From Bolinopsis microptera (taxonomy: Eukaryota; Ctenophora; Tentaculata; Lobata; Bolinopsidae): a stretch of 64,000 bases of DNA. Of the stretch, positions 48,500 to 58,907 are shown one piece after another. Location of the stretch: the NCBI RefSeq assembly GCF_026151205.1, contig NC_087072.1, positions 20,922,103-20,986,102 of the forward strand, written 5' to 3'. The position numbers were made by a program, and so were the translations under genes. The notes under the pieces are model-generated. The model was given only the letters and a program-made list of their open reading frames with translations, had not been told where the DNA came from and did not search any database. Each line of letters starts with the position of its first letter. The stretch's first letter is position 1.

Positions 48500-48790
48500 C
48501 AGTGGTGTAACGTTGCCTGTTGGCGCCCCTCCGCCGAAAATGCGCCCCCCTGTTGGCCCCCCTCCCCTTTTGGCGCCCCTCCCTAAAATTGAACAAATTA
48601 GGTGATTTTAGAGGATATGCTGGTAAAATCTCTAAAAAAGTGTGCTTCTAGAGCAAAACGCGCAGTTTTGCTAGTACCTAAGTTAAGTTTTTCAAAATTG
48701 TCTCACATTCAAACAACGATTTGGCGCCCCCCTCTAAGATGGCGCCCCCCCCCCCCCGCACAGCGGGGTCAGCGGGGCCCTTCGTTACTG
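48500..48790 (+). mobile_element. hAT-type MITE, copy A (left arm)
   Basis: Left terminus CAGTGGTGTAACG; right terminus CGTTACTG, slightly shortened. Flanked by an 8-bp direct duplication GATGTGGT (48,492-48,499 and 48,791-48,798), the size typical of hAT transposons. No coding capacity. Contains C-rich runs. Copy B is the mirror image in the right arm. Confidence 0.85.
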
Positions 48791-48933
48791 GATGTGGTGT
48801 CATAAATTTTACTTTACTTTACTTTACTTTACAGTAAGCCTAAGTATGCTCGTTAGAAAAACTATGAACATGCTAGCTGTCTTTATTTTTGTTAGTCGGC
48901 TGACATCTTGGGTTGTACTGGATGTAACAAGTT

Positions 48934-50035
48934 ATCACATAAAAACTTTCAATACTTGGGGGCAAAATGTTGGAATAATGTTCCAACAGATCTACGAAAT
49001 CTGCCCGATGTTAAAAGCTTTAGTGATTCGTATAAGAAACAGCTACTCTCATCTATAACAACAGACCCTAATTATACCGTCGACAATTCATATGACAAAT
49101 TTTACACTGCAATCATAGTCGACGATAACTAAGTATCTTCTAATTCTTTTAAATCTGAGGCATATATAATTGATGTATCGAAAGGATTTTCCCTTTTTAT
49201 ACCACCTTACCATTTTGATTGATTTTGCACATGACTGACATGTTTTAACTGGAGAAAGGGTTCGCACAGTGGTAGTTTTATAAACCACTTTTAATTTATT
49301 GACCTATTATACCTAGTGGTAGTTTTATAGACCACATTTAATTTATTTACTTATTATACTTAGTATTTATTTTTGGTGACTGTATCACCCAGTTTTAACA
49401 TTTGATAATTGTACAGTTTATTGACGACACATTGACTGAATGTTATTTTATATTCTAATTTATATTCTAGATATTTTATTTATTTTTCAACAGACGGCAA
49501 CTTCCTGTTTTTTCTTCTATATTAGTTACTCATATCTCTCTTTTACAGACTTTTTTACAAGGACATTGACAGATGATACTCACATTAGGCATTCATTATT
49601 GCATCTAAATTATTTCACTTGCATTAGGTTTAGAAATTTATTCTCTGGTTAACAGATTTCAAATGTTTAATTAATTTGTAGTATGACAGTAAGGTATATA
49701 AGAAGTTATTTAATTTTGCTTGGGCTATTATATTGACTATTGAGGTTTAATGATGATATGGAATTTGAATTCTATATAAATTTACACTATGTGGTTGGGG
49801 CATTTTGCATAGTAAATATGGTTACTACTCCTATATATCATATTATTTGATTGGTATTCGATTTCTGATTATTTCCCTAGGAATATGATTATTATATCTC
49901 AATTTGGCTTTAGGTAGCCCCGCTAAAAGAACTGGATTCTTCCAGGAAGCATCCCGTGCACAGACCTTGGTCTACATATATATTAAATTATTAACCATTC
50001 ATTCTGTATGTGCACGAAAATTTATTTCAATCAAA
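48934..50035 (+). mobile_element. 5'-truncated LINE fragment inserted in left arm
   Basis: Flanked by AACAAGTT (48,926-48,933 and 50,036-50,043). The right arm at about 56,490 shows the empty site, so this came in after the arms formed or was lost from the other. The first 200 bp code for YLGAKCWNNVPTDLRNL and SFSDSYKKQLLSS, the typical end of a non-LTR RT ORF, with a stop at about 49,132. The rest is AT-rich 3' untranslated sequence, with a repeated GGTAGTTTTATA phrase at 49,270 and 49,319. Confidence 0.78.
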
Positions 50036-50876
50036 AACAAGTTTATTATCAGATGTCTACTTATATTTATTATGATATCATTATTCATTGTAATGGCAAT
50101 AAAATTTAAATTTTGTTTTACTTAAATTTTGTTTTACTTTACTAGGTGACACTGGCATTACTGGGAACATACACCAATGTATGTTTGTAGAACTTCTTCC
50201 CCTAGGTTAGCTACAGATAGATATTTATATCTGTAGCTGAATAGTACTACCAGGGTGTGGCCAAATATATCAAAACCATACTATACCCCCGAAATGTAAT
50301 TCTTCTTATAAACGTGATGCCGAAGATGAATCTTCTACTGCCTAACAGAAGATCACTTTACAGTATCTTATGAATAGTTTTAAAGCTATGATCATAACAC
50401 CTCTTCATTCACTCAAAATTGTTAAACCTTAGAATCTTTACAGCAAATTACACAATGATAACATGACCTGACGTGTTCATGAGACTCACACTCAGGCAAC
50501 TGGGTCCTTTCACCAGCCACAATAAAATTGTTCATGCCAGTACTGTCATAAACTGTAACCAACTGTTTAAAAATTAGATAGCTTTTGCTAAAATTTTAAA
50601 TTTTAAGTCATAGAGCAATCTTCTCAATTTTATAATTTAAGAATAATATTTTACCCTAACTATGATGTGGTGGCATTTCATACTTAACTAAAATTTAAAT
50701 TTGAAAGTCAATAGATTATTAGTGACAACAAAATTATAGTTTAAGACATCCATTCTGTGCAGTGTTTCCAATATTAGAATTTATGATATGTGTTGATTGA
50801 ATAATTGGTTTAACTAACTTTAATAAATTTAACTTTTGTTTTATTAACTTTTGTTTTATTATTAAATTTATTTTAG

Positions 50877-50973
50877 ATCGTAGTGATGACTTCTGTCTGT
50901 GGTATGAAAAGATGCACCGGAGAACTGTCCCCTTCTATTGGCAAAAGACACTGTGATTATCAGCCATGTCCAG
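50877..50973 (+). CDS. Putative exon, Cys-rich, possibly the end of a thrombospondin type 1 repeat
   Basis: Bounded by TTTTAG and GTTTGT, 97 nt, with one frame open throughout. The peptide has VCGMKRCTG, then GKRHCDYQPCP, with spacing C-x4-C-x12-C-x4-C. The C-D-x-x-P-C-P end is like the last part of a TSP1 domain, but only half a domain would be present, so the match is tentative. It splices in phase 1 to the next exon. The mirrored arm has an identical-looking exon at 55,400-55,496. The parent gene is not in the window. Confidence 0.42.
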
Positions 50974-51175
50974 GTTTGTCCCCTCTTAACTTTTACAGCT
51001 TGCTGAATTTTTCAGAAAGTTCTCGATAAGGAAGATCTTGTTCCATGATATTTTTTCTCGCATTACATTTTCTTATTAAATTAACAATTACCAGTGACTA
51101 AACATCATGAATCACGAGAGGAGGTAGTATTGGTTGGCTTTCCTGCATTGTCATAAAGTTTTTCTTTTTTTACAG

Positions 51176-51244
51176 AATATACCAAAGCTCATCAGATGGA
51201 GCCTCAGCCAGATAAAACCAATGGCACTAAACTATGCACTCAAG
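51176..51244 (+). CDS. Putative second exon, 69 nt, phase 1 at both ends
   Basis: Pyrimidine-rich acceptor TTTTTTTACAG and donor GTAAGT, both strong. The peptide EYTKAHQMEPQPDKTNGTK then LCTQ continues the frame of the previous exon. Symmetric phase-1 exons are common in shuffled extracellular proteins. Mirrored at 55,129-55,197. No further exon is seen downstream because the low-complexity block starts about 95 bp later. Confidence 0.42.
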
Positions 51245-51337
51245 GTAAGTATTTATTAATAAAATATCAGATTCAATTTCAATCTTTAAAAATTTAGAGG
51301 TCAGGCTAGATGGTCAGATCATTAGTTTTCAAAAGTC

Positions 51338-51660
51338 TCAGGAGAAGACTGATAAGGAGGAGGACCTGAGGAAACTGAGGAGGAGGAAGGAGGAGGACTG
51401 AATATAGGAGGGTGACTGGGGAGGACTGAGGAGGAGGGGACTTGGGAGACTGAGATGAGGAGAGGGCCTGACGATAAGATGAGAGAGACTGAGGAGGAGA
51501 CTGAAAATGAGGATGAAGAGTATGAGTAATGAAGAGGATGAGGAGGACCCAGGAGGAGAGGACCAGAGGAGGACCCAGATGAGACTCAGGACGAGGAGAG
51601 AACGACTGAGAGTACTGAGGTGTAGGAAGAGGAGGACGAGGATCCAAAAGCTGGTGTCTC
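51338..51660 (+). repeat. Purine-rich GAGGA/GGAGGAC low-complexity block
   Basis: Long G/A-rich stretch with irregular GAGGAGGA and GGACTGAGG units, starting exactly where the left arm of the inverted repeat ends. Apparent open frames on both strands come from the biased composition and are not taken as genes. Confidence 0.75.
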
Positions 51661-51950
51661 AATTCTCCAATGCCCCTAATATCCATTATTATGTCCCTAA
51701 TGTCCCCAATGTCTCCCAAAGACTCCAATGTCCCCAAGATGTCCCCAAATGTCTCCCAATGTCTCCAAAGCTGTTTCCTCAATGTCCCCAATGTCCTCCA
51801 ATGTCCTCCAATGTCTCCAAAAGCTTCCCCTCCAATGTTCTCCAATGTCTCCAATGTCTCCAATGTCTCCAATGTCTTCGTCTTTTTTCGAAAAGATAAG
51901 GTGCGGGAGACATTGGAGACATGTCACCCCCCCCCCCCCCCCCCCTTATA
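51661..51950 (+). repeat. CCAATGTC-type minisatellite and C run
   Basis: Degenerate repeats of about 9 and 12 bases built on TCCAATGTC / CCCCAATGTC, the most regular at 51,838-51,880. A run of about 20 C at 51,927-51,945 ends the block. Frames on either strand give repeated MSP or GDI peptides, which are composition artefacts. Confidence 0.8.
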
Positions 51951-54771
51951 AAAAGCTTGTAAGAAGAACGAGACTAAAACGAACTACAAGCCCTGACATT
52001 TTCATAGTATTAGGAACAATAATATAGCACTTGTAGAGGTGTATTCTAGAGGCGAGACTGGCTAAATTTATTATTCCAACTATCTAAATTAAACAATATT
52101 GTTGATTTGATCTTGAAGGACCATAATTGTGAGGCCATACTTGCCGAATGATGCAATGTTTATTTCAGTATAACCACTTATGTGACTCAATAAATGTATC
52201 CTTGTAGCCTTGTATCCTTGTGATCCTAGTATCCATGTATCCTATCAGTCCCAGTTTCTACCTAATGCCGTACCAAGCTGTTGATGGCAATATAAACATT
52301 ACCAACTTGAGGATGAACTGATCATCTTGTACTGGTTGGATAATGGATATAGAGAAGAGGATTGAATTCAAAATCTTACATAGAGACACAATTAAAAATG
52401 TAAGGCCACTAACTAAATCGAGATTTTTAAATCAGTAAATTCTTCGCCAGCTGAATAATGTATGTCGTTTGGTCATATTAATAGTAGTAACTGGGATTTT
52501 AATGACAAGCTCAATGCAAACCATTTCATTTATAGTTTACAGGGTTTCCTATTCGTTGTATAACCATATGTTCATTTTCCAAAATTTGATGACACCTTTA
52601 GCTGTTTGGCTCTCGGGTATGATGTATTTTATAATAATATTACAGCAGAGGGTCTCAAAATACGAAAGTTAAATATTTTTGCATATTAAGTCAAAGGTCA
52701 AAAGTCAAAAGTTGAATTCCGAACTTGATAACAAATGTATTTTGAGACACCCTTACCCACAAACTAAACCATATTTTAAAAGTACTTAATTTTATATTCT
52801 AGGAGCATTGTAAAGTACTTCACGAGCAATTGACCAGAAATATCACATCGTTAAAAGAGAGTCGAAAAATATTTTTATCATAATGATATGGGCTTCAATA
52901 TTGAGCCCCCTTTAAGACTGCGATTATCTGACAAAAGTGCATATGTGCATTGCGTTTGATTATCAATTCCATTGATCAACGGTCCATATAATGAAGAACT
53001 GAGACAGCACCTAAAGGTAAGAAAATTTCTACTTTGAAATTTCACAGACACTTTAAAAGTTCCTTAAACGATACTAAATTTGTGTGAAATTTCGAATTGT
53101 ACTAATTTCGAATTTTGTATCATGAAAGTAAATAGAACAATCATCATTGCACTTTCAAATCGACAGAACTCTGGTCAAGTACTCGGAGATACCTGAAACA
53201 ATTAACCAACACAAAATCTAAATATCTATATATAATTACTAAGGTCTAAAATTAAAGATACAATAATACAGTCCACTAAATCAGATGATCTAGGGGTAGG
53301 TTCCCGTATCTCTACCACATACTTGTGCTCTACTGAAACTCAGTCAATATCTCAACTTCGAGCCCTCAGTTTTTTTCCTGGAGCCACAGCTTTTCACTCC
53401 CCGCATATATAGTTCAAGTTGACTAGGGAGGTTTTAGTTTTCACAACGTTAGTATCAGGTAAACTCGAATGGGGTTAACAAAAGTGAAATCCCGTTATAT
53501 AAAGCAATAAGAGTGAGCAAGTCTTTATTTGCTGCTTCGTCACACATATCTTATATTATATTGACTTTAGCAGTCTCATTTTTCTATTGTATTAATATCA
53601 TGTTTACATTATTCAGGAACAGGGACAATTCAGAAAGAAGCAGGATCTTGTCAAGTGAACACCTTTAGTCTCGAAAACTAGTTATTGGTGTTTGGCCTTA
53701 CACCACATTAATTATCGGCTTCAGTGTTATAATCAATGCTCAGGATAGTGATTGAAAGTTGTACAGATACTAACATCTGACAGTTTTTTGCCACCCAACT
53801 GCCATACATGCAGTACAATGTCTATAATTGTCTAAATGTTAAATCCTTACCCCTCCATTTTTGAGTCGACAATTGCGCCAATTTTCGCAATATTCGTTCA
53901 TTTCCTTTATGACAAATTGTAACCCTTCAACTAACACCTTCCATAAGTTATGTCAAAGTATGCATACTGCTTAGCAATATTGCCCTCCCAAAAAGTCCAT
54001 TAATTGTTCAATATAAAATTATAGTAAAGCTTGGTTTTGAGATTGCAGCTGACTGGCAAACTTCGGCCTGTTTCTTCTGACTGGATTTTCAAAAGGTTCT
54101 CGGCTTAAATGCCTATTTTTGGCCTGATACCAATTAACATTTACATTACCAAATTATGCCAGCATTATATTTTCGTTGTTTTAAATTTGTTGATTCTGTA
54201 AAATTTGCTAAAATTAAATTTCTTGTTTCATTGAAGCTCTTGTTTCATTGAAGTTCTTGTTTCATAATTGACTTTGCGCATGGAAATTACTTTACTCTAC
54301 AAAATTTCAACTCCATAAAATTTCAACTCCATAAAATTTCAGTTCAGTTTGGGTGCACAATTTAAATCATCGAATAATCGGACATTGCATATCAGGTTAC
54401 ATGTCCACAATTCCCAATTCTAGTGAAATACCTTATAGACCACATACTGTTGGTTGAAACTTAGTTAGTTTATTCAAGTAGTAAAACTGATGTCCCAAAT
54501 AAGCACCAATGAACTTACCCCAGTGCACATCTTACACCTAACCTTGCAACCTTAACACAACCCTTTAAGACCCGAACTCTGCCCCTAGTATCGAAAGTGC
54601 TGCCATGCATGTTTCATTGACTTTGTGATATATGCAGCACCAAGTCCCTAACTTCCCACAATATTTTACAAGATAGGCTACAGTTAGAGGTGCATATTTG
54701 TGAAATTGGTTTTCTATCCTAAAACCCCTATTCATTAGGGTTAACATGATTGATCTTACATTTATCAAGTA
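51951..54771. other. Spacer of the inverted repeat
   Basis: AT-rich DNA with no gene that I can support. Small repeats: TGTATCCTTG units near 52,195-52,245, CTTGTTTCATTGAAG units near 54,220-54,262, and AAAATTTCAACTCCAT units near 54,300-54,340. Confidence 0.5.
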
Positions 54772-54779
54772 TGTGGAAT

Positions 54780-55016
54780 CAGTGGCGTAACGTTGCCTGT
54801 TGGTGCCCCTCCCTAAAATTGAACAAATTAGGTGATTTAAGAGGTTATGCCGGTAAAATCTCTAAAAAAGTGTGTTTCTAGAGCAAAACGTGCAGTTTTG
54901 CTAGTACCTCAGTTAAGTTTTTCAAAATTGTCCCACATTCAAACGACGATTTGGCGCCCCGCTAAGATAGCACCCCCTGCACAACGGGGTCAGCAGAGCC
55001 CTTCGTTACGCCACTG
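54780..55016 (+). mobile_element. hAT-type MITE, copy C (spacer)
   Basis: Perfect-looking termini CAGTGGCGTAACG and CGTTACGCCACTG, flanked by TGTGGAAT on both sides (54,772-54,779 and 55,017-55,024). It is the same family as copies A and B but lacks the GCGCCCC-rich piece near the left end. The intact termini make it the best reference copy. Confidence 0.92.
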
Positions 55017-55128
55017 TGTGGAATTCTAGTAAGTATAGGACTTTTGAAAACTAATGATCTGACCATCTAGCCTGACCTCTAAATTTTTAAAGATTGAAAT
55101 TGAATCTGATATTATATTAAATACTTAC

Positions 55129-55197
55129 CTTGAGTGCATAGTTTAGTGCCATTGGTTTTATCTGGCTGAGGCTCCATCTGATGAGCTTTGGTATATT
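55129..55197 (-). CDS. Putative second exon, mirrored copy
   Basis: Same 69-nt exon-like segment as 51,176-51,244, on the opposite strand, with GTAAGT donor (55,123-55,128) and TTTTTACAG acceptor. The open frame is preserved. Confidence 0.4.
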
Positions 55198-55399
55198 CTG
55201 TAAAAAAAGAAAAACTTTATGACAATGCAGGAAAGCCAACCAATACTACCTCCTCTCGTGATTCATGATGTTTAGTCACTGGTAATTGTTAATTTAATAA
55301 GAAAATGTAATGCGAGAAAAAATATCATGGAACAAGATCTTCCTTATCGAGAACTTTCTGAACAATTCAGCAAGCTGTAAAAGTTAAGAGGGGACAAAC

Positions 55400-55496
55400 C
55401 TGGACATGGCTGATAATCACAGTGTCTTTTGCCAATAGAAGGGGACAGTTCTCCGGTGCATCTTTTCATACCACAGACAGAAGTCATCACTACGAT
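55400..55496 (-). CDS. Putative Cys-rich exon, mirrored copy
   Basis: Same 97-nt exon-like segment as 50,877-50,973, with the GTTTGTCC donor at 55,392-55,399 and TTTTAG acceptor. The frame and all Cys codons are kept. Both arms thus hold an apparently intact copy of the same two exons, facing each other. Confidence 0.4.
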
Positions 55497-55759
55497 CTAA
55501 AATAAATTTAATAATAAAACAAAAGTTAATAAAACAAAAGTTAAATTTATTACCAATTATTCAATCAACACACATCATAAATTCTAATATTGGAAACACT
55601 GCACAGAATGGATGTCTTAAACTATAATTTTGTTGTAAAAACATACATTGGTGTATGTTCCCAGTAATGCCAGTGTCACCTAGTAAAGTAAAACAAAATT
55701 TAAGTAAAACAAAATTTAAATTTTATTGCCATTACAATGAATAATGATATCATAATAAA

Positions 55760-56460
55760 CAGGGTTGCCGGCATTTTTGAGAGACATTTTTAAGGTTTTT
55801 TCACGTCTTTTAAGGCCCCTTTTGACCCATTTTTAAGGTCCAAAACAGTTAAATTTAAGGTTTTTTAAGGTTTTCCGCTACAGAAATTGCAATTATATGA
55901 CATATCTAAAGGGGGAAGGTATAATTTCAGAAAACCCCAATTAGATCTACAACAAGCTAGGTATAATTTCAGAAAAACCCAATTAGATCTACAACAAGCT
56001 AGGTATAATTTCAGAAAAACCCAATTAGATCTACAACAAGCTAGGTATAATTTCAGAAAAACCCAATTAGATCTACAACAAGCTAGGTATAATTTCAGAA
56101 AAACCCAATTAGATCTACAACAAGCTAGGTATAATTTCAGAAAAACCCAATTAGATCTACACCGAGCTAATTATAATTTCAGAAAACCCCAATTAGATCT
56201 ACACCGAGCTAGGTATAATTTCAGAAAATCTTATCAGGTCTACACCGAGCTAGGTATAATTTCAGAAAATTTCACTAATCCGGAAAATCCATTTAGATCT
56301 ACATCAAGCTAGGTATAATTTAGGTATGGAACCTTAAAAAACCTTAAAAACCCGAAAATTTGCCCGTTTTTCACGTCTTTTTTAAGGTTTTTTGCCCAAA
56401 ATTGCCGTTTTTAAGGTTTTTAAGGTTTTTTAAGGTTTTTAAGGTCCCCCGGCAACCCTG
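55760..56460. mobile_element. hAT-type non-autonomous element carrying a minisatellite
   Basis: Termini CAGGGTTGCCGG and CCGGCAACCCTG, flanked by ATAATAAA (55,752-55,759 and 56,461-56,468), an 8-bp duplication as in hAT elements. The left arm of the inverted repeat shows the empty site at about 50,070. Subterminal parts contain many TTTTTAAGG motifs on both sides. The middle is a 42-bp tandem repeat. No transposase. Confidence 0.9.
55918..56318 (+). repeat. 42-bp minisatellite, about 9.5 units
   Basis: Units of the form GGTATAATTTCAGAAA...CAATTAGATCTACAACAAGCTA begin at 55,918, 55,960, 56,002, 56,044 and so on. The central units are nearly identical; the last three diverge (CACCGAGCT, CATCAAGCT). 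Because 42 is divisible by 3, one frame stays open for 141 codons with a YNFRKTQLDLQQAR repeat. This is most likely by chance of the repeat length. Confidence 0.92.
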
Positions 56461-56633
56461 ATAATAAATATAAGTAGACATCCGATAATAAACTTGTTAC
56501 ATCCAGTACAACCCAAGATGTCAGCCGACTAACAAAAATAAAGACAGCTAGCATGTTCATAGTTTTTCTAACGAGCATACTTAGGCTTACTGTAAAGTAA
56601 AGTAAAGTAAAGTAAAATTTATGACACCACATC

Positions 56634-56920
56634 CAGTAACGAAGGGCCCCGCTGACCCCGCTGTGCAGGGGGGGGGGCGCCATCTTAGAGGGGGGCGCCA
56701 AATCGTTGTTTGAATGTGGGACAATTTTGAAAAACTTAACTTAGGTACTAGCAAAACTGCGCGTTTTGCTCTAGAAGCACACTTTTTTAGAGATTTTACC
56801 AGCATATCCTCTAAAATCACCTAATTTGTTCAATTTTAGGGAGGGGCGCCAAAAGGGGAGGGGCCAACAGGGGGGCGCATTTTCGGCGGAGGGGCGCCAA
56901 CAGGCAACGTTACACCACTG
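56634..56920 (-). mobile_element. hAT-type MITE, copy B (right arm)
   Basis: Mirror image of copy A, with ACCACATC duplications at 56,626-56,633 and 56,921-56,928. It shares copy A's shortened terminus, which shows that A and B are one insertion duplicated with the arm rather than two insertions. Confidence 0.88.
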
Positions 56921-57589
56921 ACCACATCATCACACATGTCTACAAAATATCATCGCAATATGTGAAAAAATATATAATAAATATTTCCCCACCAACATTA
57001 ATCTAGGAAGTAGATAGTTATCCATTGGATCCAAGCGAAATTACATATCTGTGTAATATCTCCTCAGTTCATTCAGCTGAATCATAGGAGACATGGTTGA
57101 GACTTGAGAGTTAAATGAGAAGGGGCCCTGCAAAAAGATAAAGAGTCGTCTCAGGATACCCTTTGGCCTTCAGAAGTCAGCACATCTAATTTTTTTTTAA
57201 ATCCACTGAAATGTACTTGCTATGTTATTATTATAAAATGTACTTGTTACTATTATTGTAAACGTAATACTACTATATCTACTATATACTAGTGTTATTT
57301 CAGCGTATTTTTCATCCTAAGATCATATAGATTTGTTAGTGCAGGAAATTTACTTTGTTTTACTATTGTAAACGTAATACTACTATATCTACTATACTAG
57401 TGTTATTTCAGCGTATTTTTCATCCTAAGATCATATAGATTTGTTAGTGCAGGAAATTTATTTGAAGTACAGTGGGGAGCTGGAGGGAGCATAAATGTGG
57501 GATTATTATTTAGTCGCTAAGTGCCCAATAGAAAGTTGAAATTTTAAAATATAACTATGACTATTTTGTAAGCAAAAACGTTTGCAAAC

Positions 57590-57902
57590 CAGAGGCGGCT
57601 TGTGGGAGCTGGCTGGCAGTTTTGTTGGGGGTCCAATCGATGGACTGGGGGAGGGGGGCTTGGGAGCCGGCTCAAGCTGATCCCTCCAAACTACCGATTA
57701 CATTACACACAGGGCCTTGTAAATGTAATGTGTAACACTTTACAGGCGACAGCAAACAAAAACAAAAACTTATAACATGGGCGAAACAGGACACCACACG
57801 TGTACGATCTCAGCCGCGCAGTATCATATAGCAGTCAAATTGCAAAGGGTCCTGGACCCCCAAATCGAGGCAAATCATAATAGATTACCTGTAGTGGGAT
57901 GC
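57590..57902. other. Short gap between inverted repeat and LINE
   Basis: About 310 bp, G-rich at the left (GGGGGAGGGGGGCTTGGGAG near 57,645). A partial palindrome TTACATTACACA...TGTAATGTGTAA lies near 57,699-57,736. No gene. Confidence 0.5.
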
Positions 57903-57936
57903 GCAAGAAAACAACAATTCAAGAAAACAACAATTT

Positions 57937-58585
57937 TATTTAGTATCAATTAAAGCAAACATAAATATATTTTATATATAACTAGCAGGACCTTTTTACC
58001 AGATATCTTAGGGGACTTGGAGTAGCAAGAGAATGGATAAAGGTATATACCTATTACAAAAATACGTCAAAAAGAATCCAGGGTGATACAGGATCGGAGA
58101 GTGCAGACCGTAAAGTTTACGCACCCAGCCTTGCCTCCTAAATTCTTGGTTGGGTAGGCATTTATGCGAACTTGGTCGTTTATACTCCAAGTCCCTTTGT
58201 TAAAAATTAATAAAATTTATCTCAGGAGTTAACTTCACTCAACAATAATAATATCAATATCAATTTATCGCATAAATTTAACTATCGAATATAGGTTCGA
58301 TTATCAAATATAGGTTCGATCTGATATAAATTTGTAAAATAAAATATTTAATTATTAAAAAAATGACATCAAGTGGTTAAAAATGGATCTGAAAGCTTAA
58401 CAGCTTATAGTTCAATCATGATAGTAATATTAGGTGTGTGCCGCTGCATGTGCAATTTAATTACTGCAATTTAAAATTGGTTGGAGTCCAGGTATCTTTT
58501 AAGTCGGCTGCCTGTGATTGTACTAATAGTGCTTTGGTTCTCAATTTTATCAAGTTAATGGAAGTTTCTAGGCAATTGCTTGAAG
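57937..58585 (-). other. 3' untranslated region of the LINE
   Basis: No open frame of note. Contains TTAAAAATTAATAAAATTTAT and a duplicated ATATAGGTTCGAT phrase at about 58,290-58,325. The segment 58,096-58,130 (reversed GGGTGCGTAAACTTTACGG) matches 44,782-44,822. Confidence 0.6.
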
Positions 58586-58735
58586 TTAGAATTTTTTTTT
58601 ATGAACTGTGTTCCAAAGCTTGGCTGCATTAAACAAAAAGGTATTTGATTTATTTAGAAGAATAACATTTAGACTTGTTGCACGGTTTGAAATGTTGATG
58701 GCCTCATAAAGGGAGTAGGGGCAGTGGTACTTGAA
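58586..58735 (-). pseudogene. LINE ORF2, detached C-terminal end
   Basis: Reads KYHCPYSLYEAINISNRATS then SNTFLFNAAKLWNTVHKKKF, matching the end of the frame at 43,629-44,519 (TPYSLYCTIDSS, NTFLYIASKLWNSIHKRI). It is separated from the main ORF2 frame by about 170 bp of unrelated sequence, so the present reading frame stops too early. Confidence 0.8.
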
Positions 58736-58907
58736 TACAAGGAATACAAGGAATACAAAGGAATACAATACAAGGAATACAAATTTAAAATCTTAAGCTA
58801 CAATAGTAACTGTTAAGATAATAACAATATCATAAGATTTGAATTTATTATATTAATATAACTTAAACTAAAGTGAAACATAAATATTTTGACAAAAAAT
58901 ATTTTGT
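58736..58907. repeat. Insertion in ORF2 with GAATACAAG microsatellite
   Basis: Five imperfect units of GAATACAAG at 58,735-58,785, then AT-rich sequence. It interrupts the ORF2 C-terminal region between the IIKSI and KYHCPYSLY parts. The main frame ends here after a short foreign peptide ALPRRL. Confidence 0.7.

Larger units (their letters stand above)
47834..51337 (+). repeat. Left arm of a large inverted repeat
   Basis: From GTTTGCAAACG at 47,834 to TTTTCAAAAGTC at 51,337 the sequence matches, in reverse complement, 55,039-57,589. Matching blocks in order include the 108-bp duplication, a MITE, the (ACTTT)n run, two exon-like segments and their introns. Two segments have no counterpart in the right arm: 48,934-50,035 (a LINE insertion) and about 50,190-50,725. 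Confidence 0.9.
55039..57589 (-). repeat. Right arm of the large inverted repeat
   Basis: Reverse complement of 47,834-51,337 in matching blocks. It lacks the LINE fragment present in the left arm and about 535 bp next to it, and carries its own insertion at 55,760-56,460. Confidence 0.9.

Noticed and set aside
51306-51927. Open frames of up to 188 codons on both strands
   Set aside because: They fall in low-complexity GAGGA and CCAATGTC repeats; the peptides are simple repeats with no homology that I recognise.
55887-56312. 141-codon protein with 14-residue repeats
   Set aside because: It lies wholly within a 42-bp minisatellite in a non-autonomous transposon. The frame stays open because 42 is a multiple of three.
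57590-57740. Another hAT element starting CAGAGGCGGC
   Set aside because: The left end looks like a possible terminus, but no matching right terminus or target duplication is visible before the LINE.
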